DNA from: Posidoniimonas corsicana
GTDB taxonomy: Bacteria > Planctomycetota > Planctomycetia > Pirellulales > Lacipirellulaceae
Length of the DNA stretch: 64,000 nucleotides
Assembly (NCBI RefSeq): GCF_007859765.1
Contig: NZ_SIHJ01000001.1
Location: forward strand, 3,699,156-3,763,155
Reading direction: 5' to 3'
Shown: one piece after another, positions 35,081 through 47,006 of the stretch
How positions within the stretch are numbered: the first letter of the stretch is position 1
Layout: each line of letters starts with the position of its first letter
Program-made: the position numbers and the translations under genes
Notes under the pieces: model-generated
Databases searched by the model: none
Seen by the model: the letters and a program-made list of their open reading frames with translations, nothing else
Told to the model about the DNA's origin: nothing

Positions 35081-36754
35081 CTACACCGCCACGCCCGCGG
35101 GCCGGAAAGGAAGGTCCAGCGTAAACCGGGCGCCCCTGCCCGGCCCATCGCTGGCGACCGTGAGCGAACCGTCCATCTCGGTCGCGGAGTTCGCACAGCT
35201 GTGCAGCCCGAACCCGTGGCCCGACTTCTTCGTGGTGAAGCCGTGGGAGAAGATCCGTGTGAGGTTCTCAGGCGACACCCCCGTGCCGTTGTCCTCCACC
35301 TGCAGAATCAGCCGGTCGTCCCGCTTCAGGGTCCTCAATGTGAGCTGCTTGCTCTGCCCCTCCCGCTCGACAAGCGACTCCTTGGCGTTCTTGACGAGGT
35401 TGATCACGATCTGGAGCACGCGCTGCCGATCCAGCAGGACCTCGGGCAGCGGCTCCAACTCCCGAACTACATCGATGCCGTGCCGTCCGAACGATGCGGA
35501 GTTCAAGCGCACAGCGTCTTCGACGATCGCCGCGAGGTCGGTCGTCTCGACGTGGCCACCCGAGTTGGCGTAGGACTGCTGCGTGGAGACGATGGTTTTG
35601 ATGTGCTCGATGTTCGAGATCAGCGACCGCGCCTCGTCCAGCAGCGCCTGCTCGTCCGACGCCAGGTGGTTGCTCAGCACACGGAGGAACCGTGGCACCT
35701 GCCGGCCCCTCTCGTCCTGCGTGACGAACTCGCCCAGGTCGTCCTGGTGCTCGTCGATCAGGTCGATCACCTTAGCAAGCTGGTCGACCTTGGACGCGCC
35801 AAGCTGGTTGCTGATCATGGTCGCCGAGATGTTGACGCTGTTCAGCACGTTCCCGACGTTGTGCAGCACGCCGGTGGCAACCTCGGCCATGCCGGCGCGG
35901 CGCGCCGACTCGACCAACTCACGGTGCATTTGTTCGAGCTTCTCCTCGGTCTTCTGGCGTTCTGCGATCTCGTTGTTCAGCTCCGCGTTGGTCTTGGAGA
36001 GCTGCTGGGTGCGCTGCATCACGCGCGCCTCGAGGTCGCTGTGCGCCAGCACGAGGGCCTCGCTGCTCTCCTCAACCTGGTCGAGCATGTGATTGAACGC
36101 GGCGCACAGGTCGCCCAGTTCATCATTGCCGGGCCGAGAGACGCGGACCGAGTAATCGCTGTTCTCCGACACCCGCTGAGCGGCCGCGGTCAGGCCGCTA
36201 ATCGGCCCGGAAATCACCCGCTGGAGCCGCGAGGCGAGCAGGTAGGCCGCGGCGAACGAGACCACCAGCACCACCGCCACGATGTAGGAGTAGTTCAGCA
36301 GCTGCTCGTGCAGCAGACGCAGATCGCCGCGGACGACAATGGTCCCCACCGTCTCGCCGTCCTCGACGATCGGCGAGCAGGCGATCATCTTGGAATTCTG
36401 GCTCCGCAGGACCTTCATTTCGGCGGGCAGCGATTCCTCCTGCCTGCCTGGGGGGTAGGTCGCGAACACATTCCCATCGCTGTCGTACAGCACCGCGCTG
36501 GTGACCAACGGCTGCATCCGCAAAGACGCCAGCAGCTGCTCTGCCGCATCGGTGTCCATGAACTTCAGCGCCGCAGTCGTGTTGGCGCCGAGGACGTTCG
36601 CCAGCGCCGAAACCTGCTGAGCCATGTCCTGCCGGATCAATCTTGCGTCGTTCGCGACAAACGCAGTGCACGCAACCGACATTGCGGTCGTCACCGCCAG
36701 CATCGCCAGCAGCATCAGCTTGGTCTTGATCGACATATCGGATAGAGGTCGCAT
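35081..36754 (-). CDS. CHASE8-HAMP sensor histidine kinase
   Basis: A 557-residue inner-membrane kinase. Order: transmembrane segment (about 10-33), periplasmic domain 35-150 resembling the CHASE8 sensor of YfiN (LANVLGANTTAALKFMDTDAAEQLLASLR, VTSAVLYDSDGNVFATYP), second membrane segment 156-176, HAMP 176-228, coiled coil 228-285, an atypical dimerisation helix with His298 (VLHNVGNVLNSV), and a complete ATP-binding domain (VINLVKNAKESL N box, DNGTGVSPENLTRIFSHGFTTK, GHGFGLHS). Downstream of the yfiR-like gene by 15 bp. Its output is probably the two nearby receivers. Confidence 0.9.
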   Translation of the reverse strand: MRPLSDMSIKTKLMLLAMLAVTTAMSVACTAFVANDARLIRQDMAQQVSALANVLGANTTAALKFMDTDAAEQLLASLRMQPLVTSAVLYDSDGNVFATYPPGRQEESLPAEMKVLRSQNSKMIACSPIVEDGETVGTIVVRGDLRLLHEQLLNYSYIVAVVLVVSFAAAYLLASRLQRVISGPISGLTAAAQRVSENSDYSVRVSRPGNDELGDLCAAFNHMLDQVEESSEALVLAHSDLEARVMQRTQQLSKTNAELNNEIAERQKTEEKLEQMHRELVESARRAGMAEVATGVLHNVGNVLNSVNISATMISNQLGASKVDQLAKVIDLIDEHQDDLGEFVTQDERGRQVPRFLRVLSNHLASDEQALLDEARSLISNIEHIKTIVSTQQSYANSGGHVETTDLAAIVEDAVRLNSASFGRHGIDVVRELEPLPEVLLDRQRVLQIVINLVKNAKESLVEREGQSKQLTLRTLKRDDRLILQVEDNGTGVSPENLTRIFSHGFTTKKSGHGFGLHSCANSATEMDGSLTVASDGPGRGARFTLDLPFRPAGVAV

Positions 36755-36769
36755 CAGGATCCCGCCTCC

Positions 36770-37321
36770 CTACTTGCTGGCCTGTTTGGAGGTGACAATC
36801 TTCGCCAGCGAGAGCAGCTTGGAGCTGACCTTCAGCTCCCTCTCGTCAACGACATCGGTGTTGAACGCGAACCGGACGCGGTTCCCCTCGACGTAGAACT
36901 CCGCGGCGCCGCCCCGGTCGACAAACCCATCGGCCTCGCCCACCAAGAGCACAGGCAGGCCTCGCACCGCGGCGAATACGGCCCCGAGCTCTTCGTGCGC
37001 GACGGCGCCCGGCACAAACAGCAGGTGACACGGGTTGGCGTCAGCCGGGTCGGCGATCCGCCGGACTTCGATTGGGCGGTTGTTCACTGTCTTGGTCGCG
37101 GCGATCTTATCCAGCACCGCGCCGAACGGGTCCGGCCCGTAGACCGCAACAATCAGCGGCGCCTCAACACCTGCGCGAGAATCGGGCCACTCGGTGTAGG
37201 TGAGAAAGTGGTAGAGGAACGCCGCCTTGATGGTGTACTCGCGATTCACCACCACCGATGGGGGCGACTGCGCCTTTGCAGCGTGTGTCAGGCACGTAAG
37301 CAGGACCAACGCGAGGACCAT
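36770..37321 (-). CDS. YfiR-like periplasmic regulator (DUF4154)
   Basis: A 183-residue exported protein: signal peptide MVLALVLLTCLTHAAKAQ, then the family start YTIKAAFLYHFLTYTEWPD and the PxxVAVYGPDPFG-like and LLFVPGAVAHEELGAV blocks, ending NTDVVDERELKVSSKLLSLAKIV. In Pseudomonas, YfiR holds the CHASE8 diguanylate cyclase YfiN inactive in the periplasm. Here its immediate partner is a CHASE8 histidine kinase. The frame is open for 109 codons upstream (GTG at 37648), but that stretch is Arg-rich and would bury the signal peptide, so I start at 37321. Confidence 0.85.
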   Translation of the reverse strand: MVLALVLLTCLTHAAKAQSPPSVVVNREYTIKAAFLYHFLTYTEWPDSRAGVEAPLIVAVYGPDPFGAVLDKIAATKTVNNRPIEVRRIADPADANPCHLLFVPGAVAHEELGAVFAAVRGLPVLLVGEADGFVDRGGAAEFYVEGNRVRFAFNTDVVDERELKVSSKLLSLAKIVTSKQASK

Positions 37322-37654
37322 AGTTCCCTGGGGCCGGATCCTGCGACGGATCGGCGCCCGGCTGTGGCAGAGACGACCCGATCGAGAGTCGGCGCCCGCC
37401 AGAGCGGAGGCTAGCGTCGGGTTGCGACTGGTCTTACCCATGCTTCGGGCCACGCCCTTACCGTCATCCCTGCCTGGATGGCAGACCGGGCGACTCACCC
37501 GGCCCGCGAGCGACGCATCTGCGTCGAGGTTGACTCGACGGGCGTCGTGGGGCGCAACCAACGGCGGTTCACCCCTCGGGGTGATCGTCCGGCGGACGAA
37601 CTGGCGCCCCAACAGCTTGCCGCCACGAGTGCGCTCTGCGGCAATCACTCCGCG
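37322..37654. other. 333-bp gap between receiver gene and yfiR-like gene
   Basis: No separate gene is supported. It is open in the yfiR frame but with composition unlike the gene. A perfect palindrome with 7-bp arms, CGACGCA-TC-TGCGTCG, lies at 37511-37526 and may be an operator for yfiR and the kinase gene. Confidence 0.45.
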
Positions 37655-38449
37655 CTAGGCCCGCACGTCTGGACTGACCCGCAAACCCGATACGGCGTCA
37701 AGCTCTTGTCGCAGCACCTCGAGCGACCGCCTCGCGGCAGCGATGATCGAAACTGCGTCTTCCGACGGAGCTACAGGGGTATCCGTTTCAACTCGTCCCG
37801 GCTGAACAAGGCTGGCGAGATCGTTTGCCAAGTCGAGGGCATCGCTCAGCTGACCGAACACAGGCGCAATACTGTCCAACGCCATCCTGAGGTCGGCCAG
37901 CGAACGCTCCGCCGCGCGGCCTAAGGACCACTTCATTGTGAGCGCGAGCGCAAGCTGCGACACCTCGGCGCCGTCAAACGGCTTACGCAAGAGCAGCCAC
38001 TGGTCCTCGTTGGCGAGTTCCTCGACAAGTTCATCCCAACTGCGATCAGAGTAGGCCGAGCAGATTACCATCTGGAGATGGGGGTCAACCTCCCACAACC
38101 GCTTGATCGTTTCCAGACCGTCCCAGCCGGGCGGCATCCGCATGTCGACGAACGCCATCGCGAATGGACATCCGGCGCGGAGCGACTGTTCGACCAGCCC
38201 CAACGCTTCCTGGCCCTGATAGGCCGAGCTGGTTTGGAACACGACCGACGGTCCGCGGTCGGGCGTGGCCGCGTCGAACAGTAGCGATCCCAACGCGTCC
38301 AGCTCGCTGCTGTCGCTCGGCGGCGAGAGGATCTTGTTGTAGTCGTCGTGGATAGCGTGGTTGTCATCGATCAGCAGCACCCGGCGGTTGCACTCCTCCG
38401 GTCCGCTGGGATCCGATCCTGCGGCCTTCGCCTTTGCCTGCGCGTGCAT
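37655..38449 (-). CDS. response regulator, receiver plus helical C-terminal region
   Basis: A 264-residue protein. The receiver domain (residues 23-165) has the acidic pair in LLIDDNHAIHDD, the phospho-acceptor Asp102 in AFVDMRMPPGWDG, and Lys in LRKPFDG. The remaining 100 residues are helical and match no output domain I know. The receiver is closely similar to that of the divergent GGDEF-EAL protein (shared AFVDMRMPPGWDGL, CxAYSDxSW, KPFD), so one kinase could address both. It may act as a phosphate sink or a protein-protein switch. Confidence 0.87.
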   Translation of the reverse strand: MHAQAKAKAAGSDPSGPEECNRRVLLIDDNHAIHDDYNKILSPPSDSSELDALGSLLFDAATPDRGPSVVFQTSSAYQGQEALGLVEQSLRAGCPFAMAFVDMRMPPGWDGLETIKRLWEVDPHLQMVICSAYSDRSWDELVEELANEDQWLLLRKPFDGAEVSQLALALTMKWSLGRAAERSLADLRMALDSIAPVFGQLSDALDLANDLASLVQPGRVETDTPVAPSEDAVSIIAAARRSLEVLRQELDAVSGLRVSPDVRA

Positions 38450-38830
38450 AGAAGTTCGCCTCGAATCGGTGTGCGTGGTTGACGCGGCCTGTCCCGCGGA
38501 TGGCGAGGCAGGACGGAGGGCGCCCCTGCAACTCAGGCCGTAGGACTACATCGTCCACCACGGTTTGCTGGCTCAACGCACTGATCTCTGGAACAGGTTC
38601 GGGTTTCACTCCGCATGCCGCACCGCCCGGAGTGACCACTGGAGGCTCTCCAATGCCATCAACCGGTGCGACCGTGCCCCCCCAACTGGGTTGCGGCATT
38701 TCCTTTCGGTTCACCGGGGGTGGGACGCCGCAGCCGGCCTAGATTTCGGAAAGGGCCAACCGTGTTGTCCCAGGCGTCGGTACGCACCTTGAACTAGAGT
38801 CCGCCGGCAACCCTCGCGTGCTTCCACCCA
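38450..38830. other. 381-bp divergent control region
   Basis: The stretch lies between two divergent signalling genes and should carry both promoters. No frame has convincing coding character, and I found no clear -35/-10 pair, sigma-54 element or large palindrome. Confidence 0.5.
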
Positions 38831-42696
<3,866 letters not shown>

Positions 42697-42746
42697 CGCG
42701 GCGGGCGCTCCCCTCCAAGGTTCTCCTCCTCCAACTGCCAGATCCG

Positions 42747-43178
42747 ATGGAAGACCAGCCGCAGGGCGAAAAGCCCAAGATCATCATCGACGAGGACTGG
42801 AAGACCCAAGTCCAGGCCGAAAAGGAAGCCGCCAAGTCTGGCAGCCCCGATGGCGACGCCCCGGCCGACACTCCTGCGGCCGAGCCGGTCGACGCCGCCG
42901 CCGATCAGCCGTTCCCGGACGACCCGGAGATGCCGCCCGCGTCATTCGAGATGTTGATCACCGGGCTCGCCACCGAGGCGATGATGGCCCTCGGGCAGAT
43001 CCCGCACCCCGTCACCGGCGAGGCGAAGCCCCGACGCAATCAGGCCAAGTACCTGATCGACACCATCGGCGTGCTGCAGGATAAGACCAAGGGCAACCTG
43101 GCGCCCGAAGAGGCCGAGGCCGTTGAGGGCCTGCTGCACCAGCTGCGGATGGCGTTCGTCCACTCCGCTCCGAGCTGA
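42747..43178 (+). CDS. DUF1844 family protein
   Basis: A 143-residue protein of unknown function. The N-terminal 75 residues are acidic, Pro/Ala-rich and probably disordered (PKIIIDEDWKTQVQAEKE is the conserved opening); the C-terminal half is helical and is the DUF1844 core (PPASFEMLITGLATEAMMALGQIPHPVTG, NQAKYLIDTIGVLQDKTKGNL). The genes are widespread in planctomycetes and often lie near housekeeping genes. No catalytic motif is visible. Probably cotranscribed with pyrG. Confidence 0.85.
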   Translation: MEDQPQGEKPKIIIDEDWKTQVQAEKEAAKSGSPDGDAPADTPAAEPVDAAADQPFPDDPEMPPASFEMLITGLATEAMMALGQIPHPVTGEAKPRRNQAKYLIDTIGVLQDKTKGNLAPEEAEAVEGLLHQLRMAFVHSAPS

Positions 43179-43214
43179 CCGAGAGGGCGATCGCCCCGCT
43201 GTCGGCAGAAGAAA

Positions 43215-43340
43215 AAACCACGCCCAGCGATGGCCCGTTAGGCGTCCCATGCCTAAACGACCCGATCCATGGTGACTTGCATCCCGCGCCGGGTGACAAC
43301 GGTCGGGAATATCGGGCGGATGCCTCGCTGGGCGTGGTTT
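43215..43340. repeat. 126-bp foldback element between convergent genes
   Basis: AAACCACGCCCAGCGA at 43215-43230 and its perfect inverse at 43325-43340 enclose 94 nt that contain further stems (TTAGGC/GCCTAA; CCCGA/TCGGG; a CATCC/GGGTG hairpin). On the minus strand six T follow the closing arm, so it may end mraZ transcription; the terminal repeats would also fit a MITE, and the branched fold a small RNA. Confidence 0.7.
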
Positions 43341-43374
43341 CCGTTTCCTGGCCTGAGGTCGCGTGCTCGGCGGC

Positions 43375-43842
43375 CTAGGCGGTGAGCTCCTCAAACAGCT
43401 TTCCAAACTCGGGCATCTGCTGGCCGATGGTCTGGGACCAAGCCTCTGGTCGCCACAGCTCGACGCACACCGCGGCGCCGACCACAACGACCGTGCCCCC
43501 CGGCTCGACGCCGAGGAACTCGCGAAAGCCCTCTGGTATGACCAGCCGGCCGCGGCCGGCTAGCTGCACGCCCCGGTGGCGGGTCGACAGCAGGCGGCCG
43601 AGCGATTGCACCTCGGCCAGCCTCCCCTCGAGCCTCCCCGCGGCGATCTTTGATTCGAGTATCTTCCGGCCCTGCTCGAGCCGTTCCTTCATCTGAGCCG
43701 GGCGCCACAGCCCCAGGCAGCCGGGCTGCTCTTTGGCCAGCAGGCACTCGCCGTCCTCGGCCGCCAGCTCCTCGCACATCTCGGGCGGCAGCGTCAGACG
43801 GTAACGATCGTCCAGGCTCCGGATCGACTCACCAAGTAGCAC
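43375..43842 (-). CDS. mraZ: MraZ-type AbrB-fold transcription regulator
   Basis: A 155-residue DNA-binding protein with two SpoVT/AbrB-like halves: SLDDRYRLTLPPEMCEEL near the N terminus and QLAGRGRLVIPEGFREFLG near residue 90-110, each with the family DxxGR-type core. MraZ normally heads the division and cell-wall cluster and represses it; here no mraW, fts or mur gene is adjacent. Start is GTG at 43842 with GGTGAG ahead. It may be a stray paralogue with other targets. Confidence 0.85.
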   Translation of the reverse strand: MLLGESIRSLDDRYRLTLPPEMCEELAAEDGECLLAKEQPGCLGLWRPAQMKERLEQGRKILESKIAAGRLEGRLAEVQSLGRLLSTRHRGVQLAGRGRLVIPEGFREFLGVEPGGTVVVVGAAVCVELWRPEAWSQTIGQQMPEFGKLFEELTA

Positions 43843-44039
43843 GAATGCTCACCCAAACTGCCGTGGCATCCGCTGCCGTGGGAAATCTGCCCAATACTGA
43901 CTTCTTAAAACCCCTCTCGTGGGTTTGCCGCCCACAGCGGAGGATTTTACCAGCACATACCGACAGAGCAAGCACCCGAATGGAGAAAAATCCATGCCAG
44001 CAACGCCGCCATCGCCCGCCAACGGCAGGCAACGCAGGC

Positions 44040-44471
44040 CTACCCAAAGAAGCGGCCGCTGCCGGGCGGCTCGAACGCGTTCTCGATGTGCTGCACCGAC
44101 TCGGGCCTGGCCGCTCCCTTGGGCCACACCAGGGCGATCACGTCGAACCGGGCGGGCTGCTCGAGCAGCCCGTGGGACTTGAGGAACCCCAGGGCCGAGT
44201 TGGCGATCCGCCGCTGCTTCTCACGATCGACCGCCTCGGCCGGGCTGCCGGCCCGTTGCGAGGGGCGGGCCTTTACCTCGACAAACACCACGGTGCGGCG
44301 GTCCTGGACGGCGATCAGGTCGATCTCGCCGAACCGGTTCCGACGCCCGCCTGCGACCACGATGTAGCCCTGGCGGCGGAGCAGCTGGGCGGCAAACGCC
44401 TCGCCGCGGTGGCCGAGGGTCCGCGGGCGGCGAGCGGGGACTAGCCGGCGGAGCCAGGAGGGCATGGGCAT
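44040..44471 (-). CDS. YraN family (UPF0102) nuclease-like protein
   Basis: A 143-residue protein with the PD-(D/E)xK-like core of UPF0102: LGHRGEAFAAQLLRRQGYIVVAGGRRNRFGEIDLIAVQDRRTVVFVEVKAR, i.e. the G-E-I-D and V-E-V-K-x-R motifs, then REKQRRIANSALGFL. Function is not settled; the fold suggests a nucleic-acid enzyme. It is the last gene of the rpsP-trmD-rplS group, beyond a terminator, a place where yraN is often found. The usual intervening rnhB is missing. Confidence 0.9.
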   Translation of the reverse strand: MPMPSWLRRLVPARRPRTLGHRGEAFAAQLLRRQGYIVVAGGRRNRFGEIDLIAVQDRRTVVFVEVKARPSQRAGSPAEAVDREKQRRIANSALGFLKSHGLLEQPARFDVIALVWPKGAARPESVQHIENAFEPPGSGRFFG

Positions 44472-44490
44472 CGCAGCAGCTCCCTGTTAC

Positions 44491-44529
44491 GAAAAAAGCC
44501 GCGCACGGCGGGCCCGTGCGCGGCTTTCG
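44491..44529 (-). terminator. intrinsic terminator after rplS
   Basis: On the minus strand a 12-bp GC-rich stem (44497-44508 with 44514-44525) is followed by six T. It lies 30 bp past the rplS stop and just ahead of yraN, so yraN may be read by its own promoter or by read-through. Confidence 0.88.
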
Positions 44530-44559
44530 TTGTTCGAATAGCCGTGTGTGTTTGCTGAA

Positions 44560-44919
44560 CTACTTGCCGTCGGTGCGACGCTCGCGGAGGCGGGTCGCCT
44601 TGCCGGTGCGGTCACGCAGGTAGTACAGCTTGGCGCGACGCACGCGGGCGGAACGCTTCACGTCAATTTTGGCGATGCGGGGCGAGTGCACGGGGAACTT
44701 CCGCTCCACACCCTCGTTGTTCACGATCCGGCGGACGGTGAACATCTCGTTCACGCCCTTGCCGCTCATCGCGATCACCACGCCGGTAAAGACCTGGATG
44801 CGTTCCTTGTTGCCTTCCAGGATCTTGTTGTGCACGTCGACGGTGTCGCCGACCTCGAACTGCGGCTTGTCTTCCTTCAGGCTCGCCTTCTCGACGAGGT
44901 CAATGATCTGCTGGCTCAT
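44560..44919 (-). CDS. rplS: 50S ribosomal protein L19
   Basis: A 119-residue ribosomal protein at the 30S-50S interface. Diagnostic stretches: PQFEVGDTVDVHNKILEGNKERIQVFTGVVIAMSGKGVNEMFTVRRI, VERKFPVHSPRIAKIDVKRSARVRRAKLYYLRDRTGKATRLRER. The ATG at 44919 (MSQQIIDLVE) is the family start; 14 codons upstream are open but non-homologous. Follows trmD by 76 bp and is closed by a strong terminator. Confidence 0.97.
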   Translation of the reverse strand: MSQQIIDLVEKASLKEDKPQFEVGDTVDVHNKILEGNKERIQVFTGVVIAMSGKGVNEMFTVRRIVNNEGVERKFPVHSPRIAKIDVKRSARVRRAKLYYLRDRTGKATRLRERRTDGK

Positions 44920-44995
44920 CTGCTTCGTTTCCTTGTTTGATCCGCTAGGGTCAGCGGGCAACCGGGCCCTGCGTCATCCACGCTACTCTGGTTAT

Positions 44996-45739
44996 CTAGT
45001 CTTGCGGCGGGTCGGGCCGGCGGTCGTCGTCGCCCAACTCCAGCAGGTCCTGGCGGCGGGCCCTGGTGCGATCCAGGCTGTCCCGCTGACGCCAATCTGC
45101 GATGTCGGGGTGGTTGCCGCCGAGCAGCACCTCCGGGACGGCCAACCCCCGGTACTCTCGTGGCCTGGTGTATTGGGCGTGCTCCAGCAGCCGGTTGCCG
45201 CGGGAGAACGAGTCCTCGATGCTGCTGTTCTCGTCGCCCAGCACGCCGGGCAACAGCCGCACCACCGCATCAATTATTGTCATCGCGGCCACCTCGCCCC
45301 CGTTGAGGACAAAGTCGCCGACGGATAGCTCCTCGGGCGACAGCAGATCGTAGATCCGCTGGTCGAACCCCTCGTACCGCCCGCACAGCAGGAGCAGCCG
45401 GTCGCTTACCGCCAGCTCCTCCGCCACGCGTTGGTCGAAGCGTCTGCCCTGCGGGGTCAGCAGGATCAGCCGCCCTGGCGACGCGGGCCCGGGCTCGCCA
45501 CCGGCGCCCATCGCCTGCACCGCCTCGACGCACTCAACCACGGGCTCGGGCTTGAGCACCATGCCGGGGCCGCCCCCGAAGGGGCGGTCGTCCACGGGCC
45601 GGTGCTTGCCTTTGGCCCAGTCGCGGATGTTGTGCAGGTCGACCCTGACCAGGCCACGGTCGATCGCCAGCTTGAGCAGGCTCTGACTCAGGTAGCCGGA
45701 GAAGATCTCCGGGAACAGAGTCAGCACGTCGAACCGCAT
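44996..45739 (-). CDS. trmD: tRNA (guanine-37-N1) methyltransferase
   Basis: A 247-residue SPOUT methyltransferase that methylates G37 of tRNAs and prevents frameshifting. MRFDVLTLFPEIFSGYLSQSLLKLA starts it; DDRPFGGGPGMVLKPEP, LLLCGRYEGFDQRI (knot) and LSVGDFVLNGGEVAAMTIIDAVVRLLPGVLGDENS are the cofactor and catalytic blocks. It lies 47 bp after rpsP. In most bacteria rimM stands between them; it is absent here. Confidence 0.97.
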   Translation of the reverse strand: MRFDVLTLFPEIFSGYLSQSLLKLAIDRGLVRVDLHNIRDWAKGKHRPVDDRPFGGGPGMVLKPEPVVECVEAVQAMGAGGEPGPASPGRLILLTPQGRRFDQRVAEELAVSDRLLLLCGRYEGFDQRIYDLLSPEELSVGDFVLNGGEVAAMTIIDAVVRLLPGVLGDENSSIEDSFSRGNRLLEHAQYTRPREYRGLAVPEVLLGGNHPDIADWRQRDSLDRTRARRQDLLELGDDDRRPDPPQD

Positions 45740-45786
45740 GCCTCACTCCACCGCCACTTCGCTCAAAACGACTCACCCAACCGAGG

Positions 45787-46311
45787 CTACTCGGCCGGCT
45801 TTTCCTCGCTCGACTCCTCGGCCGCGGCGGGCTCTTCGGCCTTCGCCTCTTCGGCCGGGGCCTCCTCAGCCTTGGCCTCTTCGGCGGGCGCCTCAGCGGC
45901 AGCGGCGTCGTCGGCCGGGGCCTCCGCCTCGGCTGGCGCGGCGGCCTCTGCCGGCTGCTCGGGCTCCGGCGCCTTGGGCAGCGACGCGGGCTCGCCCGGA
46001 TCGGGCACTTCACGCCCCATGGCCAGGCGGTCGAGGGCCTCCTTCTGGGCATCCAGGTGGGTGCCGTTGGGGCCGTATTTCTTGATCAACACCGCCACCT
46101 TCTCCGACGGCTGGGCGCCAACGCTCAGCCAGTACTCCACGCGCTCGTTCTTGAACCGGGCGCGGGCGTCGGTCTCGGAGACCATCGGGTCGTACGTGCC
46201 GAGTTCCTCGAGCACCTTGCCGTCGCGGGGGGCCCGCTTGTCGGTGGCGCAGATGCGGAAAAACGGTCGATGGGTCCGGCCCATCTTCTTCATGCGGATA
46301 CGTACGGACAC
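45787..46311 (-). CDS. rpsP: 30S ribosomal protein S16 with long acidic tail
   Basis: A 174-residue protein: residues 1-80 are S16 (SVRIRMKKMGRTHRPFFRICATDKRAPRDGKVLEELGTYDPM, then YWLSVGAQPSEKVAVLIKK), and the remaining 90 residues are an Ala/Glu/Pro tail with repeated AEEA/EAPAEEAKAEE blocks. Bacterial S16 is typically 80-100 residues, so the tail nearly doubles it. GTG start. First gene of the rpsP-trmD-rplS group; a 630-bp repeat-rich gap lies upstream. Confidence 0.96.
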   Translation of the reverse strand: MSVRIRMKKMGRTHRPFFRICATDKRAPRDGKVLEELGTYDPMVSETDARARFKNERVEYWLSVGAQPSEKVAVLIKKYGPNGTHLDAQKEALDRLAMGREVPDPGEPASLPKAPEPEQPAEAAAPAEAEAPADDAAAAEAPAEEAKAEEAPAEEAKAEEPAAAEESSEEKPAE

Positions 46312-46588
46312 GCGGGACTCCCGGGGGGTGTTGATTGGCCGCCGCTCAATAGTCGTTCAGGGGCGGGCAGGTTGTTTTGTTTGCCAGAGAAAACTGGAAT
46401 CCGGGATTGTGGGCGATTTTGCCCGGCGTGGCAAGGCCCAGCGGCCGTTCACGGCGCCGGTAAAGCCACGCGGCACGCGCGACCCGGCCAGCCGCCGTCC
46501 AGCCTCCCCCGGAACCCATTCCCTCGGGGCCCGAGCCCCGCCGGGATGAGCTGAAACTGGGCCCGGCGGCGGAGAATTGACCGAATCG

Positions 46589-46621
46589 TTTTGTCCAAGA
46601 ACACGAGCGAAGGGGACAAAA
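46589..46621. repeat. TTTTGTCC-N17-GGACAAAA palindrome, copy 2
   Basis: Perfect 8-bp inverted arms at 46589-46596 and 46614-46621 with a 17-nt spacer. CCCC follows the right arm and CCGAACCCG stands 16 nt beyond, as in copy 1 at 28935. Confidence 0.75.
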
Positions 46622-46701
46622 CCCCCGCCGCACCTCCTCCGCCGAACCCGTCCGAGGCTGGTATAGCAGTGTTTCCGGCTCTCAGGGCGGATGGGCCGAC
46701 T

Positions 46702-46740
46702 GGGTTTTGTCCGTTTTTGTGCGCGCAGGGGACATAACCC
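46702..46740. repeat. GGGTTTTGTCC-N17-GGACATAACCC palindrome, copy 3
   Basis: Arms of 11 bp at 46702-46712 and 46730-46740 match at 10 positions around the same 17-nt spacer. It is 116 bp to the right of copy 2 and extends the core by GGG/CCC. Confidence 0.75.
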
Positions 46741-46942
46741 GCCGGGCCCTTCTTCCGCCCCACCACTGCGCAGCACAAAGAGCCCTACGCGACGGCCGTC
46801 GCGCGGACGCTGACCCAACGTGTATACATACGAACACCCACTATTTGACCACACGAGGTGGCCGGTTTCAGCCAAGAAGCCCCGAGAAGCACCACTGGTT
46901 CTCCGAATCAGGAGATGCGCAACGCAGCCACCGACAAAAATA

Positions 46943-46978
46943 AACGCCCCGCCCGGGAGGCCTCCCGGGCGGGGCGTT
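46943..46978 (-). terminator. terminator of sodN, perfect 36-bp palindrome
   Basis: The 36 bases are a perfect palindrome (18-bp arms, no spacer) beginning AACGCCCCGCCCGGGAGG. On the minus strand it is followed by TTTATTTTTG, and it begins 28 bp after the sodN stop. Confidence 0.9.
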
Positions 46979-47006
46979 GGAATCTGCCAGTCAATTGCGG
47001 AGCGGG

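Larger units (their letters stand above)
46312..46942. other. 631-bp gap with repeats upstream of rpsP
   Basis: No gene is supported; open frames here read Arg/Gly/Pro-rich without homology. It contains two TTTTGTCC-N17-GGACAAAA-type palindromes 116 bp apart and should include the rpsP promoter. The right end is closed by the sodN terminator. Confidence 0.65.

Noticed and set aside
43843-44039. MraZ-box-like TGGG repeats ahead of mraZ
   Set aside because: TTGGG occurs a few times but not with the regular spacing of known MraZ sites.
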